NCBI GenBank assembly: GCA_905250025.1 | Contig: CAJNOJ010000113.1 | Coordinates: forward strand, 124,001 to 188,000 | Direction of reading: 5' to 3' | Length of the DNA stretch: 64,000 nucleotides | Origin: Adineta ricciae | Taxonomy: Eukaryota > Rotifera > Eurotatoria > Adinetida > Adinetidae | Part shown: piece by piece, positions 34,693 to 48,697 of the stretch | Layout: each line of letters opens with the position of its first letter | Numbering within the stretch: position 1 is the first letter of the stretch | Translations under genes and position numbers: made by a program | Notes under the pieces: model-generated | Told to the model about the DNA's origin: nothing | Seen by the model: the letters and a program-made list of their open reading frames with translations, nothing else | Databases searched by the model: none

Positions 34693-36382
34693 ATGATTTG
34701 TTCAGCTAATGACGAGCGTTTTCGATGGGTTGATCGAGCTCCCATCTCGTTAACTGAACTGAAATCGATCCTTGCGAAATTAACAAGCAAAGAAGCAATG
34801 AAGTGATTGAATTATTTTGTTTATCTATGTTAATCATTGTATCTATTCATTCTCTTTATATTTCAATAGACTCTCAACGTCGACATCAACTAATGCGCAA
34901 CATCGACCGAAACCTTTGATCAAAAAGCAGAGTCGACAAGTGCCAGCTCAAAGTCAACTTTATGGCGATGCGGTTATAAATTCCTTTCTTGTTTCATCCT
35001 CGTCGTCAGCAGTTCACATTTCTCGGCAAGGTATATTAAACGCGAATCTAGATGCCAAACGAAATCAATGCTGCTTAGATTTAGACGTACCCGATGCTTT
35101 CGTTCCGCCAAAACGTTACACTTCTTCATTCAGAACACTCGTTCATCCAACAACTACGAAACAGACTCAGCGATTGAATTATATCAATGATAGCGTCGTG
35201 ATTTTCAAACTATCAAAAGAACGTAAGAAAAAGAAAGAAAAGTTTACAATCGATTTCGATTCTTTGATTGAATAAGCAGAATCAAACAACAGTTCGATAG
35301 TGAATTCTCAAGTCACAAGTAAACCCGCATCCTTATCGCCGACAGCATCAGTGAAAATTCCCCCAGCTCCTTCGCCAATCCGCTTGAGTCCAGTGCTGAA
35401 GATCGAAGGACAAAGTAAGTATGAATTTGCGAACTAAATTCGATTCGAGAACTTGTTTTTCTATTTTTGATTATTTTCTTTCACATATGTAATCAAGTGT
35501 AAAGAAGAGAAAAACGCGGAGAAAGTATGGGTAGTTTGACTTGCAATAATAGAAGAAAAGAACGATTTGACGAGGCAGGCCGAATGAAAGTGAATGAGAA
35601 GAAAAACTGACAACGTTTAATGTTAAGAAATAAAACACACAGAAAGACTGTCGACAAGTTAGTCAAAGAGCAATAAAAAAAAATATAAAAGAACTCGTTC
35701 TCTCTATCTTGTTCTTTCTCTTCGCTTTCCTATTACAGCATCGATCGTAAATTGTACGTACATGTCCATTGTTTGTTATAAAATAGAACGCCGGGTAAAT
35801 CATCATGAGTCTTCATTAGCAATTCCACCTCCAACGATTCTATCTGGTTCATCAAATCAAATGACAACGAGCACTACGAACCACCATCAGTCACATCCCT
35901 CCGTGTTCACCTACCGAAGTGCTGCAGCTGGCGGAAATACAGTTCGTCAACGAGCCATAGCAGATCCACCATCGAATAGTTTGCTAATCACAGCTGAACG
36001 ATTCAAAACCACCATGACATCGACCATGCGCTCGACAAGACAACAGTCATTACCAATAACAACAACAACATCGTATGTACCATCTCAGCAGATACACAGA
36101 AATCTACCTCAGACAAATCGTTCGCGGGTTTTATTAGACAAATTGAAAACGTCTCAAGGTAAGTTGTAGTTTAAGAATGAATTTTTAACAACAAATAACA
36201 CTGTCTTTGCAGATAATTACGAATATGCTGATCCATATACTAATTGTCCGCCGGAGTTGTTGAACAAACTATCACATCTGACTAAACTTCAACTAGAAAC
36301 GATAGAATGGGAGAAGCGAAAAAGGTTCACAAAGAAAAAGCCAGCTTCCAATGCATTTCTGCAGGGTAAAGACAGTCCCTAG
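34693..36382 (+). CDS. Uncharacterised protein, low-complexity
   Basis: I do not recognise this protein. Five exons, 34693-34802, 34870-35222, 35280-35414, 35739-36158 and 36213-36382, join with consistent phases into 395 aa from ATG to TAG, so the gene is well supported even though the function is not. It starts MICSANDERFRWVDRAPISL, followed by a helical LTELKSILAKLTSKEA. The middle (residues ~40-310) is Ser/Thr/Gln/Pro-rich and probably disordered. The C-terminus, NYEYADPYTNCPPELLNKL then LETIEWEKRKRFTKKK, looks structured and basic. One intron (35415-35738, 324 bp) is longer than usual. Confidence 0.75.
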
Positions 36383-37730
36383 AAGGATATTTGTCTTCAA
36401 AAATCAACAGAATACGTATGTCTTCTTATCTAAAAGTTTTCTTTTCTTTTCTTTTTGTTTTGTCAATGCAGCAAAAAAATGAAAATAATGTTTTCCTTCA
36501 GAAAAATACTCATTTCGTATGTTTTCACTTGACTTGATTTGTTTGTTGATCACGTAAAACGACATATTGAAATGATCGTCGGATGAAAATGAATAATATA
36601 TTTTCGAATTTTCAATGCTTCTATCTAAATGCTTGACAATAGTCCGAAAAACAAGAAATCTCAAGTGAAATGCTGATGTATGAGGTTTCATTGACGGCAT
36701 TTAGCAATTCAAGTAAATCTTTACTAAAATAACAACTTAATATATAGATTATCGAGAGTACAACCAAAGTTCCTGTCGCCACAACACATTTATTCGAGGG
36801 GTTGGCAAATTAAAAATTATCTATGACATTATATCCAAGAAGTATTCGAGTTGAAGGAATGAATTTTGTATCTTCGAGCGCAACCATATCAGCAACTGGA
36901 TCTTATTATATCATTTTAAAAACAAGTGCTTGGTAGAGTCGGTACGTCATCCTATTCAGAACTAAAAATAAACCGCGAAGACGGATATAACAAATTGATC
37001 CGATTTCAGATGTAATTCCGGTCGAACAAAGTTATAGAAACAAAAAAAAACAGGCTAGAATTCAGATAGCTATTTGTTAAACCTCCATCGACTGTTCTAT
37101 ATATAATCAGATTGTTCTATAATAATGGAAAAGTCTACTTGAACGTAAGAACACTTATCAACGTTCCTACATGAGTTATCGCAATACTGATATTTCCCAA
37201 AATAGTAGGTCCATTATCCGTGAATGTCATGGCCTCTTTTGGGCGTAAAATCAAAAACATATTCTCTGTAATCCATGACTAAGCTACTTTTAATCTGTTG
37301 TTTTCTCAGATAATCAAGGAGTAACAGACGACTTGCTCCTCTCTCATAATCACCGATTTTACCACTTCATTAATAAGCATATTTCACTAGACCTTTCTTG
37401 CGACAACAAACAATCTATTTTTATTCGTATTGAGACTTATCAATCATGCCTGACATTCCAAAGATAAATAGCAATTATACTGAATAACGATCGGAAGGAA
37501 GTTCCAATTTCTAGAAGAATTCCTCCGTCATCTGATGATGATTATGATTCAAGCAAATGCGAATACCAATTAGTCTACATATGTTCCATTATCGATAATA
37601 AGAAAAAGGATAAGAAGTCGAAAGTATATTTTTCGAAATTGCTCAACATAAATATTGACTATAACAGAAAAATAAAATTGAGTGTACAAGAAAGAAATTC
37701 ACAACAGATAACGAAACATATGCGATGTTT
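36383..37730. other. Convergent intergenic region without recognised genes
   Basis: About 1.35 kb between the 3' ends of the unknown plus-strand gene and PRKX. AT-rich with only short open frames. The minus-strand frame at about 36700-36404 is hydrophobic but has no homology that I recognise. Confidence 0.4.
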
Positions 37731-39342
<1,612 letters not shown>

Positions 39343-41554
39343 GTTGAGAACTTTTTCAACCAAATGAGTTACACTAGAATAAAACAGCACGTGATCATAT
39401 TAATATAATCATCAGTAAGAACTTGAAATCGTCGGAAAATTGTCATTTCTTCTCGGAACTAGTAAAATGGCGTCTTTCTTCTCTTGCTACATTTATCCTT
39501 TAAATACGAAGATCGACATCAATTATGTCTATCTATATATATCAGGAAAAAAAGAATGTTCTTAATCTTATCTGAACATCTTCTAGCATGCGTCTTCTTT
39601 CCTCTTTTTTTATTCCTCAGTCTAATGCTTGCCTACACAACGCATTAGTTGTCAAGAAAACTTGCTCGGCTTTGATGTGTGTTTTTGTAATGAATTTCTA
39701 TGATTTATTATGTCACAATGCGATTTTTCTCGTACTCAAACAGAAAAGAATGGGAAAAGTGCTGTGTCGATCCAAACAAAATCGATGAAATTGAAAGAAA
39801 ATAACAAGGTACATGTTCGGAGATCGATGCTCATGTGATTCGTTCGGCAATGCAAATCATGACGTACGCCACGAGAAGCGAGAAAAAAGACAGAAAGATA
39901 TTCTTGTAAACTGTCGCTATTTCACATCTCATAAGTGAAAAATACTGAAGAATGAATGAGACACGTCACTACTTCGAGTTATTCATCCATTAACAAAAAA
40001 AAGAAGGAGAAAGTAATTGAGATAATCAAGTACCAGTCTACGATTTCTACCTCAGCGGACAATTCATTACACGTATGAATGAATTGACTGATTTCAAAAC
40101 TTGTCTTTCATCGAATCGAAGTACGATTTACTTCGGACGATGTTCGTGTAGACAAAGACATATGTGTCAAAAAGAATGAAGAAATTCATATAGCTATTCT
40201 ACTGTTTCCATTCGATGAAATTTCACAAGATAGAGAAGAAAAGAAACTAATCTACACGTGACGATAGAATAACAACGAAGAACAAAACGAAGTCGATTTA
40301 TCCACTTGCCTCATCTTTGTTTCAGCAGATCTCCTTTCCGTTGAGCTCTTCATCTATTTTTCTCTTCAATAAGACTGTCAACTGTTTCATGCACCACGGA
40401 GAAATTTATACATCAACTAGCGAATCAATCGACCATAAAAGCCTACGTCACTGACACACTATTAGTCATGTAATGTGTCCTGATTAATAGATATGATTGC
40501 AATTAATACGTTTAGGGAGAGCTATTTTCGGACTAGTACTTAAGCGTACTTGAAAGTGAAGAGTTCGAGCGCAGTGAATAAAAAATTAATGAAAGATCAA
40601 CATAGAAGCTCGATGTATTTTCCTCGTTTTTGTTCAGACGAGGAAAAAGAATCGATTAAAATAGTTTTCTTATTAGTTTTTCTTTCTCCGGTTAGAAATC
40701 CAAATAGGTATACGTCTATAGTTAAGGAAAACGTAGGCAGACGTTGTTTACATACATTGCTTTCTTAAAGATCCACGTTGCAAAACAAATGATGATCGTA
40801 ACGGCATAGACGCTGGGTGAAGTACCCATCGATTGATAGGAATACTGAAACGATGCTGAAGTTGGTAAAAACGAAGGTTTCTTCATCATTGAAATCAATC
40901 GATAATTGCTTTTGTTTGTTTTCAAGGCAAATTATCTGATGCGGTAGAGTCTGCTGAATAAACCATATTTTCGTCTCGAACCGATGTCAATCAGTCATCG
41001 ATAGAATCAAGGGAATGAGGATACAGGAGATTATCAACAAGAAAGAGAAGAGAAAAGAAAAGAAAAGGCAAAAGAATGAATACATATGTTCTGTGATTTG
41101 CAGATAAAGAACTATCCTGTGTCAACAAAATTCCTACTGTTGAATAATATTTACTGGTGAAAAAAAGTAACATATTGTTTTTCTCATTAGAATCAACCAG
41201 CATAATAACTATCCTGTATTTAATATTGGTTATCAGTTATTTTTCAAGCAACCATCAACTTTCCTTGACATGCGAAAGTTGTTAATTATACCATTTATCT
41301 CTGGTACTATTCCGGTTAAATCTTCCTGCCATTGAATTCATGACAGAACATAAATCAAAGCACTGACATTAGCCAAAATATCTCTGAGGTCATAGCAGTC
41401 TTATTATCAGGTTCGAACGCGTTAGTTTTGCCGAAAGAGAAAATGGATGCTGCACGTAATTGGCGCCTTGTAGAGAAGATTTTCAATGAGAAGAAAAGAA
41501 TTTTTACGATTAGTGTAATTTTTTTTTCATACTCTTTTAATTCATTTCCGAGTT
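39343..41554. other. Intergenic region, possible microprotein exon at 40890-40757
   Basis: About 2.2 kb between divergent genes. The only coding-like signal is on the minus strand near 40890-40757: an ATG-started stretch of ~45 residues ending with a hydrophobic helix (SVYAVTIIICFATWIFKKAM) and a GTAAAC donor. It could be the first exon of a small single-pass membrane protein, but no second exon or homologue is evident. Confidence 0.3.
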
Positions 41555-43433
41555 ATGTCGATTCAACATACAGCTGAATCGGCTTTGCATTCACTGGAAG
41601 AACTCTACAGAGCCATTGATTCGGCAGCTCACCAGCCAAGTCCAATGCCAATCGATGATAGTGAAAATCTTGTTCAAGCTCTTTGTAATCTTTCCCATTT
41701 GATTCGACGCATTAATGAAACAGGCATGTGTGGTCATCCTACAAGTCTCGATTGTAATCGAATCTCTCCGGAGAGGAGAAATCAAACGTTGTTCGATCCT
41801 CATCTAAGACATTATGAGGATAAAGTCTACATGAATTCAGTACCAAATGAATCAGATTACGGTGAATGTATATTGTATCATCCGATACGTATTATAACAA
41901 CGAGTGCTGATCAACCAATAGTAATACGGGGAAAAGATTCTGTGAAATACGATCGTTTCAAACGTAAGCTGTCATTCAGAAGTGTAGATCGAGTTAATGG
42001 TTCCATATGTGTTTACTTCAAATTTTGATTGATTTAAAATTAAATTTTATTATGATTCACAGGTTTTTCATATGGCAGGTATACGAAGGCAAATATAAGG
42101 AGAATGTCACGAAGTCATGATCAGCACTCAAAGAAAAATAGTACTCGAAGTATTTACTTTAGATTTTTTCGCTGAATTCTCTGTTAATAATTATTCTAGA
42201 TAATCGAAGCAGTTCGAGAGGATCTCGTGCGTCATCTCGACGCAGTCGACGGTCGACTAGTAATTGGAGTAACGAGAATTTGATATGAAAGACAGATTTT
42301 CCTTCGAGTTGTTTTTATTTGTTTGTTTAGCAAGTCAGATACATGGTCGAAGTTCAAGGCCGAGTCATCGATCGTTTCGGAACTCGAAAAGTAGATATCG
42401 ACGACGATCTCATAGTAACAAACGAAGTGAGTGCGTGTTGTTTACATGGAGACTCCCGCTAAGAAACGTTGCGTGATGTAGGAAGTCGATCGAGTCGAAG
42501 AAGTAGCCAACGTATGAAACAAAGAATAAGACGTGTAAATTCTACTTCTTCAACCGGATTTTTAGGTCGGAGTCGAAGTCGTCGACGTTCTTCACGGAGT
42601 AAATGAACCGTACATTTGTATAAAATGATTATATATTGTTTACTTACAGAACAGCAATCACCTGATCGAAAATATTAGTAAGAATTATCATTAAGTCTTT
42701 TCTTTATGTTCTCTTATCTATGTTCTAGATAACCTTTCATGCGTGTTTTCTTGTAGTGATCGGCAAATACCGTCACCTTCCATTGCAACATCGTCTTCGT
42801 ACCCTTCTAATCAAATTAATTCAGCATCAACGGCAAATCAACCATCCTCGTTACAACCACAACCTTACATGCGATCCGTACCATCATCTGCGCCGAATCC
42901 GACGACTAGCTCTAGTTCTGTTCAACCAAATTCATCCTTTGCTCCAACAATACCTCTTCCACCGCCGCCGATCACATCTTCTCTTCATCATTCTCATATG
43001 TCGCCACAGATACCGATGCACGGCAGTCATAATCCTCCATTGCTACCAGAATACCAACAAGTGCCTGTCAATAATTCAATAAACTCGCAGCAGCAGCAAC
43101 AACAACAGCAGATCGCTGAACCGTCAGCAACTGCGGACAGTTTGCTAACATCGCGATCAGAAAATTGTCCGGAATGTCGTGCTATTACGTAAGTGTTATT
43201 GATCTGATCATTCTTACCTATGTAACAAACCACATGATGCTTTCTCTTCTTTGCTTCATAGTCGTCTTCTCCAATGGGCACCATTGAAATGCTATGATGC
43301 TGCCGGTATCCGACGCGGCGTTTTCCTCGCTGGTCCAAAAAGTGAACAATTACTTCAGGCGCTTTATGCATCTATGAAAGATTCCTCGTTTTCGTTAGAT
43401 GACATTGAAGATTGTTTATGTGATACTGAATAA
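41555..43433 (+). CDS. Uncharacterised RS-domain protein
   Basis: Not a family I recognise. Eight exons, 41555-41963, 42063-42149, 42200-42259, 42331-42426, 42482-42598, 42650-42677, 42757-43188 and 43262-43433, join in frame into 466 aa. Residues 1-136 (MSIQHTAESALHSLEELYRA...) look globular. The next ~130 residues are an Arg/Ser-rich domain (RSSSRGSRASSRRSRRSTS, RSFRNSKSRYRRRSHS, GRSRSRRRSSRK) coded by a chain of small exons mostly split in phase 1. Then come a Pro/Ser/Gln-rich region with an 8-Gln run and PPPP, and a conserved-looking end: CPECRAITRLLQWAPL...CYDAAGIRRGVF...DIEDCLCDTE. The RS repeats suggest a nuclear role in RNA splicing; this is inference. Confidence 0.8.
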
Positions 43434-43948
43434 GAGAATTTTTACTCTAAAACAGCATCTCTCGGATGCGGCAGGAGGTACACGTGATATTTTTACTCGT
43501 TGAATTTCTGATTAAACAGCCATGCAATGATTGTAATATATGTCATCAACAAAATACTGAAAATTTTACGATGATTTGGCTTAGACACATCGACCGAAAT
43601 AATCTCTTCACGTCTCGTTGTTTTTTCTGTCTATTATTTTAAGTAGTTAGCTTCTGATTTAAATATTGAAAAGTCAGGTTCGAACTTGTATACAGTACAT
43701 GTTAACCTTCTCAAAGATTACACGGAATTCTTGTCTAACGAAATCACAAATGTTAGACATTAAGTAGACGTCAAGGACACTGATTTCTTCCCACATTTTC
43801 GACGTGTCAATGCACGAATATTTGTCTACAGATTACATCCTTCGATACGAGCATAAAACATGGTTAAAAACTCGTGCATCTTCATATTATTAAACTACAT
43901 TTACATTTGACATTTGACGACAAGACATACCTCTTCAGCAACAAGATC
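43434..43948. other. Intergenic region
   Basis: About 515 bp between two plus-strand genes, holding the RS-protein 3' UTR and the upstream region of the chitin-binding gene. No coding exon is seen. Confidence 0.4.
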
Positions 43949-45082
43949 ATGATTGCTATTAGTTTATTATTAATCTCACTTGTTAGCAGCGTTGGTAAGT
44001 AAAAGAACGAGGCATTTTTTACTGGAAGAATATCCTACTGTAATCTAGCCGGTAATTGTTTGGTTGGTGCTCGATGTGGCACTGGTCTGTGCTGTTCAGC
44101 GTTTGGTTTTTGTGGCGCAGGTGCTGGATACTGTGGTGGTGGTGTTGCTGCCGTCTATCCCACTCGTGATTGCCGAGTTGTAGGCTGCGCTGCTGGCTAT
44201 TGTTGCTCACCTTATGGCTAGTAAGTGAAACCGGTGCTCTGTATAATTAATGAACATTATTTCATTTGCCTACTAGTTGTGGAACAACCGCTCCCTATTG
44301 CGGTGGTGCTGTTGCACCTGCTCCAGCTACTGGTAACTGCCGAGTAACTGGGTGTCCAGCTGGTACTTGCTGTTCGCAATATGGATAGTACGATACAATT
44401 TTTCGTATGATGAAAGAGAAAAAAGAAATTTCCTCATTTTTACAGTTGCGGAACTACAGCTGCTCACTGTGGTGCTGTCGCCTATGGTAACTGTGGTTAT
44501 ACAGCCTGTGGTACTGGCCTCTGTTGTACACGATACGGCTAGTATGAATATATAGATATATATGATTCTTTGATTAGAATACCATTTTCTTCCTAAAACA
44601 TAGTTGTGGTGCTTATGGTACTTATTGTGCTGTACAAAAATCGTCGAGTGTCAGTGAACCAGCATCGATCGAAGGTGAATTTCAAGGACAAGCTACCTAT
44701 TATAACGAAACTCAAGTTGGCTCTGACTATTCTTCTTGTGGTACTGAACGATCACGTTCGTTGGATGAAGAAGATCAGAAGATCTACACAGCCGCTCTCA
44801 ATCAAATTCAGTTCGATCCTTACACTGTCGATGGTATTGCTAGCAAGAATCCAATTTGCGAAAAGAAAGCTTTAGTCAAAGGTCCACAAGGTGAAATCGT
44901 TGTTCGATTTGTTGATCGATGTCCTCAATGCCTTGAGGGTAATATTTTTTCACTTTCAATTACAACTGTTGACTAATCTTTCTTTCGTTTCAGGTGATAT
45001 TGCTTTGACGGAAGAAGCTTTTCTCGCTGTGAATGGTGAACTCGGCACTGGCCGAACAAATATTGAATGGAAATTTATTTGA
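43949..45082 (+). CDS. Secreted protein with repeated hevein-like chitin-binding modules and a C-terminal double-psi beta-barrel (expansin/barwin-like)
   Basis: Six exons, 43949-43994, 44049-44220, 44277-44387, 44446-44541, 44604-44938 and 44994-45082, give 282 aa. Residues 1-16 (MIAISLLLISLVSSVG) are a signal peptide. Residues ~17-140 are Cys-rich hevein-type units with the CGTGLCCSAFGFCG, CAAGYCCSPYGYCG, CPAGTCCSQYGYCG and CGTGLCCTRYGYCG patterns, so they probably bind chitin. The C-terminal ~110 residues (GQATYYNE, SKNPICEKKALV, VVRFVDRCPQCLEGDIALTEEAF, NIEWKFI) are a DPBB fold as in expansins, kiwellin and fungal cell-wall proteins. Several introns fall at the same codon (tyrosine of YGY|CG, phase 2), so modules are exon units. 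Plant or fungal origin is possible. Confidence 0.87.
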
Positions 45083-45395
45083 AGATCTACATTCATCAAG
45101 ACTAGAGAGAATAAACAACTAATTTAAAAGAACTTCGTAAAACATCTTCTCTTTTTCTTCATCTTCTTGTGTTCTTTTAATATGATTATATCGATAGATT
45201 CCTTAGATTCTATTCTCTCTATCATATAAATAAAAAGATTCTTTTCGAAAAACCATCGACGTCATGTCATCTGACTTTCTCCATATGACACTGCTAAAGA
45301 AAGATGAGTAGCTGTCTCTAAGGATCAATCCGCTTTATGGCAGAAAGAAAAATTAATTAAGTTTTCCGCTTTCTCTCCACACACCGTTCCGTGCC

Positions 45396-45402
45396 TATAA
45401 AA
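45396..45402 (+). promoter_or_regulatory. Candidate TATA box upstream of guanylate cyclase exon 1a
   Basis: TATAAAA lies 53 bp upstream of the exon 1a ATG (45455), in a short GC-richer stretch (CCGTGCC...ACGGGG). The spacing leaves room for a start site about 25-30 bp downstream and a short leader. The remainder of 45083-45454 holds the upstream gene's 3' UTR. Confidence 0.45.
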
Positions 45403-45454
45403 AGAAAACGGGGAGTGTAAGACAGAAGAGCAGTATCAACATTAACCGAACATC

Positions 45455-48400
45455 ATGGTCTATGGCATTTTATTAGAAAGTATTGTTCAATGTTTTATTT
45501 TGGAAAAACACGATAAGATCCTGCTGGAACAAGTCGAAGAATACGTTCAATTCTCCTTATCCCATTTAAATCTGTTCGATCTCTATGACGATGATCTAAT
45601 GATCAGAATAGCAGAAGGTATGCACTTGTCTTTCTTTTCACTTATGCTAAAAGAGTTTTCGAGTAGTTCACATGGAAAATCATCGCTTAGCGAGATATGT
45701 ATTAATAGGAAGGGAAATAAATTTAGGGAAGTCATGCATACATCTATCATCATTCGACTATATAAATGGTGAAAACAGATGCGAATAAAATAAAATAAAA
45801 ATAAATCAGAAGTGTGAGAAAAGTTTGTGATGATATACGGTATGTTACTTGAGAGTTGCCGAGATGGCGTCTGTGAAGTGTATGGACAAACAATCTGGAA
45901 ACGTGTCGTACAGGAGTTAAACTTTGAACATGAATCGTTTACCACACTAGACCGGTACGATGAAACGTTGATTGAAAAAGTTGCCGAATGTAAAGTCTTC
46001 GAGTGCGAGTAGGACGATTTCCATAGATAATGAATTGTTTCGTTTAGGTTTATCGGAACTTTTACATGAGGGTGGACCTGATTTATATATGCAGTTTTTT
46101 GGTGAATGTTTTGTAAAGTTTTTTACAAACTACGGTTATGATAAAATTCTTCGTGTGGCTGGTCGGCATTTTCGTGATTTTCTCCATTCGATCGATCAAT
46201 TGCACGATTCAACACGATTTAGTTTTCCGAAAATGAAATCACCATTATTTCATGTCACTGAAGAAGATGATAACGGTGCTATTTTACATTATAAGTGAGT
46301 CAATGTAATCTTCGGATTAGTAAAAACTTATGTGTTTTTTTCTATATTCAGGTCGAAACGACGCGGTTTTCAACGATACATTGTTGGTCAATTGAAAGAG
46401 TGCGCATTAAGATTCTTTAAAGAAGATATCTTCGTTCGGATTCAAGATGATATCTCCTCAAATGAATGTAAAACTCCAATTTCGAACAAATCCTTATGCA
46501 TAGAATGCTTTTTAGACACTCATATTATCTTCCGCGTGGACTTCAATAACTTCATGGCACGTTCAATAGAACGACGTCTTATGCAAGGTCCTATATTGCC
46601 TGATGTGACAAGTGCAACGTTTTTTAAGGTAAAAGGAAAACTGTTTTCTTTTTGCACTGAACTATCTCCAGGAGACATATTATCAGTGCATGTTATGAAG
46701 ACAACCGTGACCTATTAAGGAGAATGTATGTTAATATTTTTTTCCTAGGTATTTCCATTTGCTATTCTACTCGATCCGCAAATGCGAATTTATCATCTGG
46801 GACATTCGATAAAGAACATCTTTCCAGCTGATACAGTTTTGATTGGTCGCTATTTGGAAGATGTTTTTCGTCTTGTTCGACCGGATATACTGCTTGAATG
46901 GAGTCGAGTAGGTTTTGTTTCATTCGAGCTATTGTTTATTCGTTCTTCTTAGGTGCTCTCTTATGGACGACATATAGTCTTTGTCATTGAAAGTAAAACA
47001 CCACTCCGTCCAAGTCCTTCCACAAGTACCAAGAAGTTCGGTTCAAATAATTCTCAAATTCGTTTGAAAGGTCAAATGAAATTGATAGCTGCCTGGAATA
47101 TGATTGTTTTTCTCTGTCATCCAGTGTATGTCTTTGTTTAGGAGAAGAAAAAAGTATTTTATTTTTTATTAATGTAGATTAACGACAACCGAAGAAATGC
47201 TCTCGGTCGGCTTGTTTCTCCATGATTTAAATTTTTATGATGGAAGCAGTGAAATTCTCATTGCCGGCATGCAGCATGCACGATCCTTACAAGCCGCTAT
47301 TGATAAACAACACGCTTGGATAACTAAATTGCAGAGTTCAAAATTAGAATTGCAAGAATGGCGTCGCAAAGGTCGACGTTTATTATACTCAATGATGCCA
47401 CGGCACATTGCACAAATGCTACAAGAAGGTGTCCTAGCGAATTCGATTTGTGAAGTAAGTCTAAATGATGATTGATCTTCTGTACGATTTCGATTGTTCT
47501 AGTCGCATAAATTATTAACAGTTCTGTTTGCATATTCGATTGATTTCAAAGATGTTGTACAGAAATTAGATCCTCAACAAATTGTCGAGTCGATCAATGC
47601 CACAGTGAATGCGTTTGATCAATGTGCTGAACATTTCGATGTATTCAAAGTTGAAACGAAGGCCGATTCATCCTATATGGTCGTCGCTGGAATACAAGAT
47701 CGGCCTGTTCAATCACAACGACGCGAATCGATAGCGGTAAAGTTCATTTATCAGAAATCAATTAACAAATTTGCGTCTGTTGCATTTTTTCCCCGTCAAT
47801 AGAGTCAATCAACGACATATAGTTTTTCGTTAACGGACGAGTTAGCCACTGATATGAAAAATCCATTAGGACTTAATCATGCTGAACTCGTTGCCGGTTT
47901 AGCCCTTGAATTAGTGAAAAGTTCGAAACGAGTGATTAATCCTGTGACAAAACAACCATTTCGTGTAAAATTCGGTAGGTGAACTATTTCTTCCTGTTTG
48001 CTGTTTTGCTTTTCTCAAAACATTTTATCTCATTAGGCTTTCATTCTGGTCCAGCTGTCGGTGGAATTGTTGGAGCGAAAAATTTTCAATACTGTCTATT
48101 CGGCGATACAATAAACACGGTAAAAATAAACTTCAATGGGAAAACTTCTCCAATGATTTCTTTTTCAGGCTAGTCGGATAACCACAACCGGAGAAGTATG
48201 ATTTTATTCTTGAATTTGAAGTCTAATCCTTGCCTGACATCATTGTAGCCCGGTCGAATTCATCTCAGTGACACATCCTATGCATTATTGAAAGACTCGC
48301 TGTATTTCGATATTGAATACAAAGGCAGAACTGAGCTGAAAGTAAATGAGTATCATTATTCGTTGAATTCAGCATTGTAGGGATTTTCTCATATTAGGGT

Positions 48401-48697
48401 AAAGGTTCCGTGGATACTTACTGGCTAATTGGACCAAAACCAGCGTATACAAGTGTCATCGAACAAGATCGCTATGACATGGATGATGAAGATCACGAAG
48501 CACCCACTTTCAATTCATCGAATATCTTCGAAGGAAATACCGCACGAACTTGCAATGATCCCGTAGCTGATCTTTCAACCCCAGCATCACCTCGGAAATC
48601 AACTACTGTCAACGGTATCAATAAACGAACATCTAGCATTATTGACCAGTGTCCGTTCAGCGGGCGTAAAATCGAAGTTCAGCCAGCCGGTATATGA
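45455..48697 (+). CDS. Atypical soluble guanylate cyclase (Gyc-88E/GCY-31-like), with two alternative first exons
   Basis: Heme-domain guanylyl cyclase. First exon is either 1a 45455-45617 or 1b 45830-45989; the shared exons are 46048-46294, 46352-46628, 46749-46907, 46953-47125, 47178-47454, 47503-47736, 47803-47974, 48037-48119, 48169-48195, 48249-48341 and 48398-48697. The product is 733-734 aa. The H-NOX domain keeps the proximal heme histidine (IDQLHD) and the YxSxR motif (YKSKR, followed by RGF as in fly Gyc-88E). The HNOBA/PAS region has [12 protein letters not shown]; a coiled-coil linker follows. The cyclase domain has [24 protein letters not shown] and [10 protein letters not shown]. 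Its first metal-binding Asp is missing (LFAYSIDF where active enzymes have LFSDIVTF), and [10 protein letters not shown] replaces VETIGDAYM. It may therefore be catalytically weak, or work only in a heterodimer. Confidence 0.9.

Noticed and set aside
40757-40890. Small membrane-protein exon on the minus strand
   Set aside because: The helix and donor look plausible, but no downstream exon or homologue was found, so it is only noted in the intergenic entry.
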